The notes under the pieces: generated by a model | Seen by the model: the letters and a program-made list of their open reading frames with translations, nothing else | Told to the model about the DNA's origin: nothing | Databases searched by the model: none | Shown: positions 26,601 through 38,600 of the stretch, piece after piece | Layout: each line of letters starts with the position of its first letter | Numbering within the stretch: position 1 is the stretch's first letter | Assembly (NCBI RefSeq): GCF_900068895.1 | Contig: NZ_CDPK01000006.1 | Location: 1 to 64,000 of the forward strand | Direction: 5' to 3' | Source of the DNA: Erwinia sp. ErVv1 | Lineage (GTDB): Bacteria; Pseudomonadota; Gammaproteobacteria; Enterobacterales; Enterobacteriaceae | DNA: 64,000 nt | Program-made: the position numbers and the translations under genes

Positions 26601-29600
26601 CCCAGTTCATCGGTGCTGGCATTGCCTGCCCGGTCGGTGACGGTCACACTGATCGTGTGGTCGCCATTGCCGAGCGTAGCCGCCAGGGTCGGCGTCAGCG
26701 TTGCCTGCCAGTTGCCGCTTTGATCGACCGTGGCCGTGATGCTGTTGTCATCAATGGTCAGGGTGACGGTCTGTCCGTTACCGACAATACCCGTGGTACC
26801 GGTTATTGCCTGATCGACCCCGGCCTCCGCCGCGTTTAGCAGACCGTCGATGAACGGCGTGTTGATGGTGGCAGCAGGCAGCGTATTCACCAGCAGTTCA
26901 ACGCTGGCCCCGACGCTCGCCGGATTACCGGCGGCATCGGCACTGGTCACCGCCACCTGGAATGCGCCATCGCCAAGGGCGGTTAGCGCATCTGCCGGAA
27001 CGGTGGCGCTCCAGCTGCCGTCGGCATTAACCGTGCCGTTAAAGGTCAGGGTGCCTATCGTCACCGTGACCGCGGTGCCCTCGACCAGATTGGTCGCAAC
27101 GCCGCTCAGGGTCTGATCGGTCGCCGCCTCAGCCGCATTCACCAGGCCATCGACAAACGGCGTCGCTAACGTCAGCAGCGGCAGGGTATTCACCGCCACG
27201 CCGAGCGCAAGAATGTTGCTGGTGGTGTTGCCGCTGGTGTCGGTGACCGACACCCCCACCTGGGCCTGACCATCAGCCAGCTGTAGCAGATCGCTGCCCG
27301 GAATGGTCAGGTTCCAGTTGCCATCGGCGTCTGAGGTGGCACTGTAGAGTTTATCATTGAGGGTGACGCTGACCGTCAGGCCCGCGCCGGTGGTGCCGCT
27401 GACCGGCAGCCCCGCCACGGCTTCCGCCAGGTTCAGCACGCCGTCGGTACCCGCATCAAGCCGCGCATCCAGTAACGGCGGCGTGGTGTTGACCGTAAAG
27501 TTTTCGGTCGAGGTGGCGATATTGCCCGCCACGTCGCTGCCGCTGGCGGTGACGCTGTTGCCTCCCTGACCAAGCGCCTGCACGTCCGCAGCCGGTACGG
27601 TTGCGCTCCAGGCCCCGTCCGCGTCAACCGTGCCGGTATAGGTCTTACCGTTCAGCGTCACAGTCACCCTGTCACCGGCAGGAATCTGCTGGCTGGTTCC
27701 GGTGAGGGTCACATCGCTCTGTGCTTCCTGATAGTTCACCGTGTCATCGCTGGTGACCGGATTGATCGTGAGGGTCGGTAAATCCGCCGCCTGGGCAATC
27801 ACCGTCACATCATGCGTGGCGCTGGCGACGTTCCCGGCGATATCGCTGACCGACGCGCTCAGCGTTTGGGCGCCATCCGCCAGCGCGCCGACTGCGGCGG
27901 CCGGGACGACGGTGGTCCATGTGCCATCGGCCTGTACCGTCGCCGTGTAGGTCACCGCATTCAGGGTCAGCGTAACCGTCTGTCCTTCCGGCACATTGGT
28001 GGTGGTACCGGAGAGAGTGAGATCCTGGCCCGCCTCCGCCTGATTGATATAGTCATCGCCGGATACCGTACCGACGGTCAGAGTCGGCAGATCGGCAGTC
28101 GCGGCGTCCACGGTGACGTTCAGCGTCTGGGTGGTGACGTTTCCGGCCAGGTCAGTGAGCGTAACGATCACCGGATAGCTGCCATCGGCCAGCCCCAGGG
28201 TAACGCCTGAGGGCAGATCCAGCAGCCAGCTCCCATCGCCCTGCACCGCCTGCTGGTAGGTCTGGCCGTTAAAGGAAATCGAAACCTGCTGGCCCGCCTC
28301 GCTCACCGAGGCCGTACCGCCTATGGATATCGGCTGCACCATTTCTGCCGCATTGATAATGTTGTCGCCCGCGATGGCGTTAACATTCAGCGCCGGGGCA
28401 ATCAGGTCAACGGTGATCGAGCTGTCCGCCACGCCGGTATTGCCCTGCGCGTCCGTCGCGGTAACGGTAATCAGCTGAATGCCCTCGCCCAGCGCCTGCA
28501 AGGTCGCGGCGCTGACGGGGAGCGTCCAGTTGCCCGCGTTATCCACGTTCGCCGCATAGTCGGTCCCGGCAATATTCACTACCACCGTCTGCCCGGCACC
28601 GTCAGCGCCGGTCGTCCCGCTCAGCAGCTGATCGCTCTGCGAAGTGGCGATATTGACATAGCCATTGACGAAGGGATCGGCGATCTCCGGCTGTAGCGCA
28701 GCGGTGGAGAGGGTCAAATCTGAGATCTCGCTCACGGTGTTGCCTGCCGCGTCGCTAAGCGTGACCACCAGCGGATAGCTGCCGTCAGGCGATGCCTGTA
28801 GCAGACCCGCTGGCAGTTGCAGGCTCCAGTTGCCAACGTCATCGACCGTTGTGGTGTAATTCTGCCCGTTGAGAGAAACGGTAATGAGCTGCCCGGCTTC
28901 CGCACCTGCGCTGCCGCCGCTAACGGTGATTTCGGCAGCCGCTTCGCTGGCATTGACCACGCCGTCTCCGGCGAGGGTATTCAGCGTCAGCGTAGGAGGT
29001 ACGGTATCCACGCCGAACGGCACCGCCAGCGTATTGCTGTTGCCCGCTGCATCGGCCACGGTTACCTGAAGTGCGTTATCGCCCTGCGGCAGCGCCTGCA
29101 GCGCCGTGGAAGGCACCACAACGCTCCAGTTGCCGTTGCTGTCAACCGTGCCGGTAAAGGCCGCGTCACCTACGACTACCGAAACGACCTGTCCATCGCC
29201 CGTTACGCCAGTGGTGCCATGTAAAGTTTGCGTTACGGCGGCTTCGCTGCCGTTAAGGATGCCGTCAGCAAACGGCGTGTCCGCCGTTGCCAGCGGCAGG
29301 GCGTTAACCTGCACAATCAGCGTGTCGCTGCGGGTCAGGGTGGCTCCCGTCGCATCGACCACGCTGGCGGTCAGCGCCGCCGCACCGTCAGGCAGCCCCG
29401 CCAGCGAGGCGGCCGGAATAATAATGCTCCACACCCCATTCGCGCCCACCTCGCCGGTAAAGGTCTGGTTATTGAAGGTGACGGTCACCGTGCTGCCGGC
29501 GGTGACGTTTTCCGTCACCCCGCTCACGATCAGCGCATCCTGTGCTTCTGCCGCATTCAGATAGCCATCACCGCTCAGCGGATCGATGGCAATGCCCGCC

Positions 29601-32600
29601 GCCAGATTGTTAACGGTGACGTCATGGGTAACATTAACCGGATTGCCGGCCACGTCGCTGACTGCCACGTTAAACGTTGCCGTACCGTTGTCCAGCGCAG
29701 CGAGAGCGCTGGCAGGGATCGCCACGCTCCATGCGCCGCTGGCTGCAATCTGCGTAGTGTAGACCTGGCCGTTGAGGCTCACCGTCAGCGTCTGCCCCGG
29801 TTCAACGTGAGTAGCAGTCCCGCTTAACAACTGATCGGTTTGCTGTTCCGCGCCGTCCACGATGTCGTTGCCCGCAAAGGCATCAATGGTCAGCGTCGGC
29901 AGATCGTTTGCCGCCGCTTTCACCGCCAGCGTCGTCTCCGTGGTGCTGCTGTTACCCGCCGCGCTGGTCGCACTCACGCTGACGGCATAGCTGCCGTCGG
30001 CCAGCGCGACCAGATCCGCCGTAGGGATGGTCAGCGTCCACTCGCCGGCTGGCGTAACGGTGGTGGTATAGGTCACCCCGTTTAGCGTGACCACAATGGC
30101 CGCGCCGGATTCGCTGGTCCCGCTGACCGCCAGATCGTTACCCTGCTCGGCGGCGTTAAGAATATTATCACCGGCCAGGGCCGCGAGGGTGACCGCAGGC
30201 GGAAGGGTGTCGACGGTGAGGGTCAGTTCGGTAGTGGCCGTGTTACCCGCCACATCACTTACGGTGACCGTCGCCGGGGTAGTACCCTGGGGCAGTTCCT
30301 GCAGGACGTTACCCGGAAGATCGACGCTCCAGTTACCGTTACCGTCCACCGTACCGGTCAGGGTCACGCCGTTAATCACCACGCTTACCGTCTGGCCATC
30401 GCCGGTTTCGCCGGTGCTGCCGGTCAGCGTCTGCGTCGTCGCGGCCTCCTCTGCGTTCAGCGTGCCATCGGTAAATGGCGTATCAATGGTGAGGGTGGGC
30501 ACGGTGGTAATGGCGATGTTGAGCGTCGTATCGCTGGTCACCGTATTTCCGGCCGCATCCGTTGCGCTGGCGGTAACGGCTAGCGCCCCGTCCGGCAGTG
30601 CGAGCAGCACGGCGGAGGGCACCACCACCTGCCAGCTGCCGTTTGCCGCCACCTCAGTCTGGTAGTCCGTGCCGTTCAGGGTCACCGTGAGCGTACTGCC
30701 CGCCGGGACGTTGCTGGTGGCACCGAAGATGGTCAGATCGCCCTGCGCCTCTGCGGCGTTCAGATAGCCATCGCCGCTTACCGGCTCGATCGCTACCGCG
30801 CTGAGGGCAGTATTCACGGCGTAATTACCCACTGCGGTCACGACGTTGCCTGCAATATCCCCCACCGTTACGCTGTAGGTCTGGCTGCCATTTTGTAAAT
30901 CCGCCAGTGCGGCGGCAGGAATAAGCACGCTCCATGCACCGCTGGCCTGCACCAGGCCGCTGTAGTTGACATCATTGAAGGTGACGGTGACGGACTGGCC
31001 CTCCTGCACAAAGGTGGTGGTGCCGGTAATGAGCTGATCCACCTGCTGTTCCGCGCCATCAAGAATATTGTTACCGGCGAATTCATCCAGCGAAAGCGTC
31101 GGCAGCGTGGCGGCATCGGCTATCACCGTTAACGGCGCTTCCCCGGTGGTCACGTTGCCCACTGCGCTGGTCGCCAACACCGTCAGCTGATAATTGCCGT
31201 TGGTCAGCCCGGCCAGGTCGGCCGCCGGGATCGCCAGCGCCCACTGGCCGTTGGCGCCCACCGTGGTGGTATAATCTGTTCCTTCCAGGGTCACGGTAAT
31301 GGTGGCGTTCTGCTCGCCCATGCCGCTGACGGTAAGCGGCAGCGTCTGCTCTTCCGCATTCAGCAGGCCATCGCCTGCCACCGGATCAATAGTCAGCAGC
31401 GGCGGCGTCAGATCCACAATCAGCGGGGTGCTTTGCGTGGTGATATTCCCCGCGGCATCGTTCACCGTCACGTCAACCGTATATAAGCCGTTGGTCAGAC
31501 CTGCCACCTGCGCCTCAGGAACCGGCAGCGACCAGCTGCCGTCAGCGTTGACCGTGGTGGTATAGACCGCCTCATTGAGGGTGACGCGCACGCTATCGCC
31601 CACCTCACCCGTGCCGCTGACGACCAGCGGCTGGCCCTGTTCGGTGGCATTAATCACGCCATCCCCCGCCAGCGGCGCCAGGGTAAAGGTCGGTGGCGTG
31701 GTGTCCAGCGCGATAGCATGCGGCACGGTTACCGAGCCGCCATTAGCCGCGGTGGCGGTGGCCGTGAGGGCGTAGTCGCCGTCGGTCAGTCCGGCCAGGG
31801 CGCTGGCGGGGATCGCCGCCGTCCACAGGCCGTTTGCACCGACCGCGGCGGTATAGTTGACGCCGTTAAAGGTCAGGGTGACCGCCGTAGTCTCATCCGG
31901 CACGCTGCCGGTGACGGTAATCCCCTGCGCGGCTTCGGCCGCGTTAATAACGTCGTCGCCCGCCACGGTGTTAACGATCAGGGTAATATCCACCGTGGTA
32001 TCCAGCAGCAGGGTGGTATCCTGCGTGGCGGCATTACCGGCTACTGAGGTCACCGCAACGGTCAGGGTGTTGTCGCCTTCGGTGAGGTTAGCCAGCGTGG
32101 CGGCAGGCACATTCACGGCCCACAGCCCGTTGCTGCCTACCGTGGTGGTGAAGGTGTCGCCTGCCAGCGTCACCGCGACGGTATCACCAGCACTGCCGGT
32201 CCCGGTAATATCCAGCGGCTGCCCCTGCTCCGCCTGGTCAATAATGTTGTCACCGGTAACGGGATCGAGCGTAAAGGCCGGGGCTGAGGTGTCGACGGCC
32301 AGCGGCAGAGTTTGCGACGTGGTATTGCCGAAGGCGTCGCTTACGGTCACCTGCACGCCGTAAGGGCCATCATCCAGCAGCGCCAGGTCAGCTGCCGGAA
32401 CGGTGACCGCCCAGCGGCCGGTGTCTTCTACTACCGTTGTATATTGCTGTCCGTTCAGCAGTACGTTAACCGTATCGCCCACGCTGCCTGTCCCGCTGAT
32501 ATCCAGCGGGCTGGCCTGTTCAGCGGCATTAATAATGCCATCTCCGCCCGCCAGTGGATCGAGAGTGACCGCCGGTAGCCTGGTAGCAATGATCACCGCC

Positions 32601-35600
32601 GCCGGTGGAAGCGCCGCGGTGTTGCCCGCCACGTCGGTCACGGTTACCACCAGGGTAGTTTGCCCCTGCGGCAGGGCCTGGAGGATCTGCGGATCCAGCG
32701 CCAGCGTCCAGACGCCGGAACTGTTGACCGTTGCCGCATAATCCGTTCCGCCAAGATTCACGCTAACCGTCTGCCCGTTGCCCAGCTCACCCGTGGTGCC
32801 GTTCAGGGTCTGAATAATATCGGCTTCGTTATGGGTCAGCGTGCCGTCGGTAAACGGCGTTTGCAGCGTCGGGCTTGGCACGCGGGTGATATAAACGTCC
32901 AGCGTATCCTGCGAGGTATAGGTGATACCGCTGCTGGCGGTCACGCTGGCGATGGCCGTTTGCGGTCCGTCAGCCAGTCCGGCCAGATCCGCCGCAGGCA
33001 CCGTCACCGACCAGCTGCCATCCGCATTGACGGCGCTGGTGTAGCTGACCCCACCCAGGGTGAAGGTCACCGTGCTGCCGCCCGCGACGTTAGCCGTCAC
33101 CCCGTTTACCGTCAGCGCGGACTCTGCCTCAACGGCGTTGAGGTAGCCATCGCCACTCAGCGGCTCAAAGGCGATGCTGCTGAGTGTGTTATCGACGCTA
33201 AAGGTTTTCTCGCTCAGACCGGTATTGCCAGCCAGATCGGTCACCGTGGCGCTAAGGGTTTGCTGACCGTTAGCCAGCAACGCCAGCGCTGCCGCCGGGA
33301 GGGTAACCTGCCAGCCGCCGCCGGTTTCAATAGTGGTGGTGTAATCCTGCCCGTTAAGGGTCAGGGTCAGGGTTTGTCCCGCCTCGACGTTAGTTGCGGT
33401 ACCGGTCAGGATCTGATCAACCTGCTGCTCGGCACTGTCAATGACGTTATTTGCGGTGACGTCAGAGATGAAGATGGATGGCGCAGACTTATCGACCACC
33501 AGCGGCGTGCTGGTCAGGGTGGTATTGCCTGCCGCATCGCTGGCGGTGACGTTCAGCGTATAGCTGCCGTCGTTCAGCGCGTTCACCACCTCGCCAGGAA
33601 TGGTCAGCGCCCACTGCCCGTTAGGGGCAACCACTGCGGAATACGCCACATTGTTCAGCTCAACGCTGATGGTGTTACCCGCTTCGCCCGTGCCGTTGAC
33701 CACCAGCGGCTGCGTGCCTTCTGCCGCATTCAGATAGCCATCTTCCGAGGCGGCATTAATCGTGACCACCGGCGGCGTCAAATCGACTACCAGGGTACGG
33801 ATCAGCGTGGTGGCGTTACCCGACGCGTCGGTTGAGGTCACGACTACGTCATAGCTGCCGTCGGCCAGCGCCAGCAGCGCGGCAGGTGAAACGGTAATAT
33901 CCCAGCTGCCGGTGGCGGAGACCGTTCCGGTCAGGGTCTCACCGTTCAGCGTCAGGCTGATGGTATCCCCCTGCTCGCCAGTGCCGCTGATGGCGAGCGG
34001 CTGGCCCTGTTCAGCGAGGTTGAGCTGATAATCTTCAGAAATGGCCGCTACCGTCAGCACTGGTGGGATGGTATCCACGATAAAGCTGCTGGTTAGCGTG
34101 GTGGTGTTGCCTGCGGAATCGGTCGCGGTCACGCTCAGGGCCGTGCTGCCCTCCGGTAGCGTTTGCAGTGCTACCCCAGGCAGCGAGACGGACCAGTTAC
34201 CGTTAGCATCGACGGTGCCGTTATAGGTGATGCCGCCGACCACCAGGCTTACCGCCTGCCCAATGCCCGTTACGCCGGTGGTGCCGGTCAGCGTTTGATC
34301 GATACCCGCCTCTGCGGCATTAAGTGATCCGTCAGCAAATGGTGTATCAAGCGTGAGGGTAAAGTCAGGATTAACGCTGGAGTTCAGGTTATGGGTGGTG
34401 GTGATTTCATTGCCGTTGATGTCGGTGGTGGTCGCCGTGACCGTCAGGTTGCCATTAGGCAGGCCCGTCAGTGCGCTCGCAGGTACGGTGACGCTCCAGC
34501 TGCCATCGCTCTCGGTCAGGGTGGTATAGTTAACGCTGTTAAAGCGCACCAGGATCCGTGCGCCCGTCGAGACAAAGCGACTGCTGCCGCTAATGACCAG
34601 ATCGCTCTGCGCCTCAACGGCGTTCAGCATGTTATCGTCGCTGATCACCCCAATCGCCACGGCGCTGAAGGTGTTATCCACGCTGTAGCTGCCGCTGGTG
34701 CTCGCCGGATTACCGGCGATGTCGGTTACGTCGACGGTATAGTTTTGCGCACCGTTTGCCAGCTGAACAAAGGCGCTGGCCGGGATCAGCACGCTCCAGC
34801 TGCCGTCGGCCTGCACGGTGCCGGTATACTGGTCGCCGTTCATGGTTACCCTGACCTGCTGCCCCTCCTGTACATGGGTGGTGGCACCGGTCATCGGCTG
34901 TGACAGCCCCTGTTCCGCACCGTCCAGCACGTTATCGCCGGTAAATGCAGATACGCTGATGGTCGGCAGGTCAGCAGCCTCGGCCACGACCGCCAGCGGC
35001 TGCGTGGCGATGGCAACGTTACCGGCCGCGTCGGTAGCCTGCGCGGTGATGTCGTAGCGACCATCGGCCAGCACGCTGACGGCGGCAGCCGGGACGGTCA
35101 GGGTCCAGTTGCCGCTGCCGTCAGTGGTGGCCTCATAGCTGACGCCGTTCAGGCTTACCACCACGATGGAACCGACCTCTGCCGTACCGTTCAGCAGCAG
35201 ATCGTCGGCATGCTCGGCCGCATTAAGGTAGCCATCACCGGATATGACCGCCAGCGTTACGGCCGGTGGGACGGTATCGACGGCGATGGGGGCCAGGGCG
35301 GTGGCAATGTTGCCGCCCGCGTCCGTCGCGGTAACGCTGATATCATACTTACCGTCCGGCAGCGTTTGCAGGGTTGAGGCGGCGATATCCACGCTCCACT
35401 GCCCGTTGCCATCCGCCACCGTGCGGTAGCTTACGCCGTCCAGCTCAACAACCAGGGTACTGCCCGCCTCCGCCGTGCCGCTCACGGTTAGCGGCAGGTT
35501 ATGGGTTTCACCGTTGATAACGCTATTGTCGCCCACGGCGGTGATGGCCAGCGCAGGCGGCGTAGTGTCCACGGTCAGCGGCGTGACGGACGAGAGACTG

Positions 35601-38600
35601 TTGCCCAGCGAGTCCGTTACCGTGACGGTAATCTCCTGGCTGCCCTCCGCCAGCGCCTGCAACACGTCCGGCGTCAGCGTCAGGCTCCAGGCGCCGGTGC
35701 TCGCGTTAACAGTGGCAGGATAGCTGATGCCGCCTATCGTCACGCTCACCGCCTGGTCCGGCCAGGCCACCCCGGAGTTACCGGTGAGGGTCTGCGGCAC
35801 GGCCGCCTCGCTGGCGTTCAGAATGCCGTCGCCGAAGGGCGCTACGATCTCGATATTATTGCTGATTTGCGTGCGAACCAGCAGATCGCTTTCGCTGGTC
35901 ACCGGGTTATTGCCCGCATCCACACCCGTGACCACCAGCGTGTAGGTGCCGTTCGCCAGGCTATCCAGCGCGGAGGCGGGAAGCGTCGCACTCCAGCCGC
36001 CACCGGCGGCAACCGTCGTGGCATAATCCACGCCGTTAAAGGTCACCGTCAGGGCGGTTCCCTCCGCCAGGCCAGTGCTGCTGCCGCTGACCACCAGATC
36101 GGACTGCGCTTCGGTCGCATTCAGCGCGTTGTCACCGCTGACCGGCGCGAACGCCAGCGTGGCGACGCTGCTGTCCGTCGCCACAACAAAACTCCCGCTG
36201 GCGGTCGTGCCGTTACCCGCCACGTCGCTGACGCTGACGGTGAAGCTTTGGGTTCCTTCCGCCAGGGCGCTCAGCACCGTGGACGGCAGGGTGATACTCC
36301 ACCCGCCCCCGGCCTGTACCGTGCCGGTAAAGGTATCCCCGCCGGCCAGCACCAGCGTAATCTGCTGTCCAGCCTGAACGTGGCTGGCTGTACCGGTCAG
36401 CTCCTGATTAACCGCCACCTCCGCACCATCCAGCACGCCATCGCCGGTCAGCGGGTTGAGGGTCAGCGCAGGCAGATTGCCGAACTGGGTAGCAAAGGTG
36501 ACGTCGGTGTAAGTTGTACTGCTGTTGCCGGCCGGATCGGTGGCGATCACCGTGACGGTATAGGTGCCATCGGCAATCGCAGCCTTGTCCGTATCACTCA
36601 GCGTGACGGACCAGGCACCGGTCTGCGCATTAACGGTTGCGGTCAAATCAAGACCGTCAAGCCGCACCAGCACCTGGCTTCCCGGCTCGGTGACGCCGCT
36701 GATTTGCAGCGGCAGGGCTAACTCTCCGGCGTTGACGTAACCATCGCCGGAGATGGTATCGACGGAGACCGTAGGCGGGAGGGTATCAATCGAAATCGTG
36801 CCGGTTTGCGCGGTGGCGTTACCTGCCAGGTCAGTTGCCGTAATACCGATTGTCGCATCCCCGTCGGCGATCTGTTGCAGGTCGGAGGCGGGTATATTGA
36901 CGCTGAAGCTGCCGTCCGCGTTGACGGCGGCGGTATAGGTCAATCCGTTCAGCGTGACGGTCACGGTGTCACTGCCCGGGCTGGAGCCGCTGATGGTCAG
37001 CGGCTGCGTCACCTCACTCTGATTCAGCGGGCCGTCGGGCAGCGTGACGCTGAGCACCGGCGGCACGGTCATCACGTCAAATGCGGTGATTGTGGTGGCG
37101 CTGTTGCCCGCCGGGTCGGTGACCAGCACGGTAAATTCATTCCTGCCCTGCGGCAGATTTTGCAGAGCGTCGGCGGGCAGCGAAAGGCTCCAGCTGCCGT
37201 CGCTGTTGACCGTACCGGTATAGCTCACGCCCCCCAGGGTCAGGGTGACCGTCTGGCCGGACGCGGCTACGCCGGTGTTGCCCGTGATCGTCTGTCCGGC
37301 ACTCGCCTCACTGGCGTTCAGCACGTCATCGCCGAAGGGCTGTTCCGGGGTGGCATCCGGCATGACGTTTCTGACATCAAGCGTGGCGGGGGTGCTGTTT
37401 TGTACCATTGTCCCGTCTGCCGCCATTGCGGAGGCATTAAACAGGTGTGTACCGACTGAAAACTGCTGCAGGTGCTCGGGAGGAAGGGTAACGCTCCAGG
37501 TTCCGTCAGCGTTAATGGTGGCACTATAGGTCCGGGAATCCACCGGGTTCGCGACCAACAGGATCCTCAGAAACGTATTCGCTGGCTGGGGATCGACGGT
37601 GACATTTATCACCGTGCCCGCCGCCAGCCCGGTTGACGTACCAGTCACAACCAGAGGCGCCTGCGCCTCCGCGGCGCTGAGGTAGCCATCCTCGCTCACG
37701 ACGTCAATGCTGATGCTGGCCAGGGAGGATGAGAGAACGGTAAAGTCGTGGCTGGCACTCGCCGTCACGCCTGCGGCGTTAGTGACGCTGGCACCAATAG
37801 TTTCAGAGCCATCGGCTAATGCCTCAAGGGCGGCGGAAGGCACGGAGAGGCTCCAGCTGCCGTCCGCGCCCACGGTTGTGGTATAGGTCTGGCCGCCAAG
37901 GGTGACCGTGACTGTTTGTCCCTGCTGAACGTTGGTCGTGGTGCCTGAGAGCGTTTGTGACATCTCCTTTTCGGCACCGTCCAGCACATCGTCTCCGGCG
38001 AAGGTGGCGATAGTAATTCCGGGCGCGGCGGGTACGGTCGCGCTGGATTCAACGGTGATATTTTCACTGGCGCTGGCGCTGTTACCTTCGTTATTGGTGA
38101 CGCTGGCGCTAAGGGTGTTTGCGCCATCAGGCAGCGCAGCTAAGTCCGCTGTCGGCAGTGAGATACTCCAGTGCCCTTCAGCATCCACGCTGGCGGTGTA
38201 GGTTTTACCATTGAGTACCAGGGTGACAAGGCTACCGGCTTCGGCATTAGTGGTACTGCCCGTCACGGTCTGAACGCTGGTTTTTTCGCTCGGGCTGAGG
38301 ATTGCATCGCCGGTAAAAGGGTCAATCGTCAGGGTGGGCGTGATCGGGGTGGTGCCCCCGCCTGGCGTCGTCGTGCCGCCGCCAGGGGTAGTACCATCTG
38401 TTCCACCCGGTGTGGTGCCGCTGTTGCTTCCGCCGCCTCCACCGCCTCCACCGCCGCTGGCCAACGCGCCGATACCCAGCCCCGCCAGGCCCAGTGCGCC
38501 AATACCGGCGGCGGTCATTACGCCGCTGGTTGCCCCCGTGTCAGCCAGCAGCAGAGTATCAATCGCGCCCAGCGATTCGTACTGCGGCGTCATCGCTACC

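Noticed and set aside
21700..38330. CRISPR array suggested by regular repeats
   Set aside because: The period is about 300 bp, repeats are coding and divergent, and there are no short direct repeats with unique spacers.
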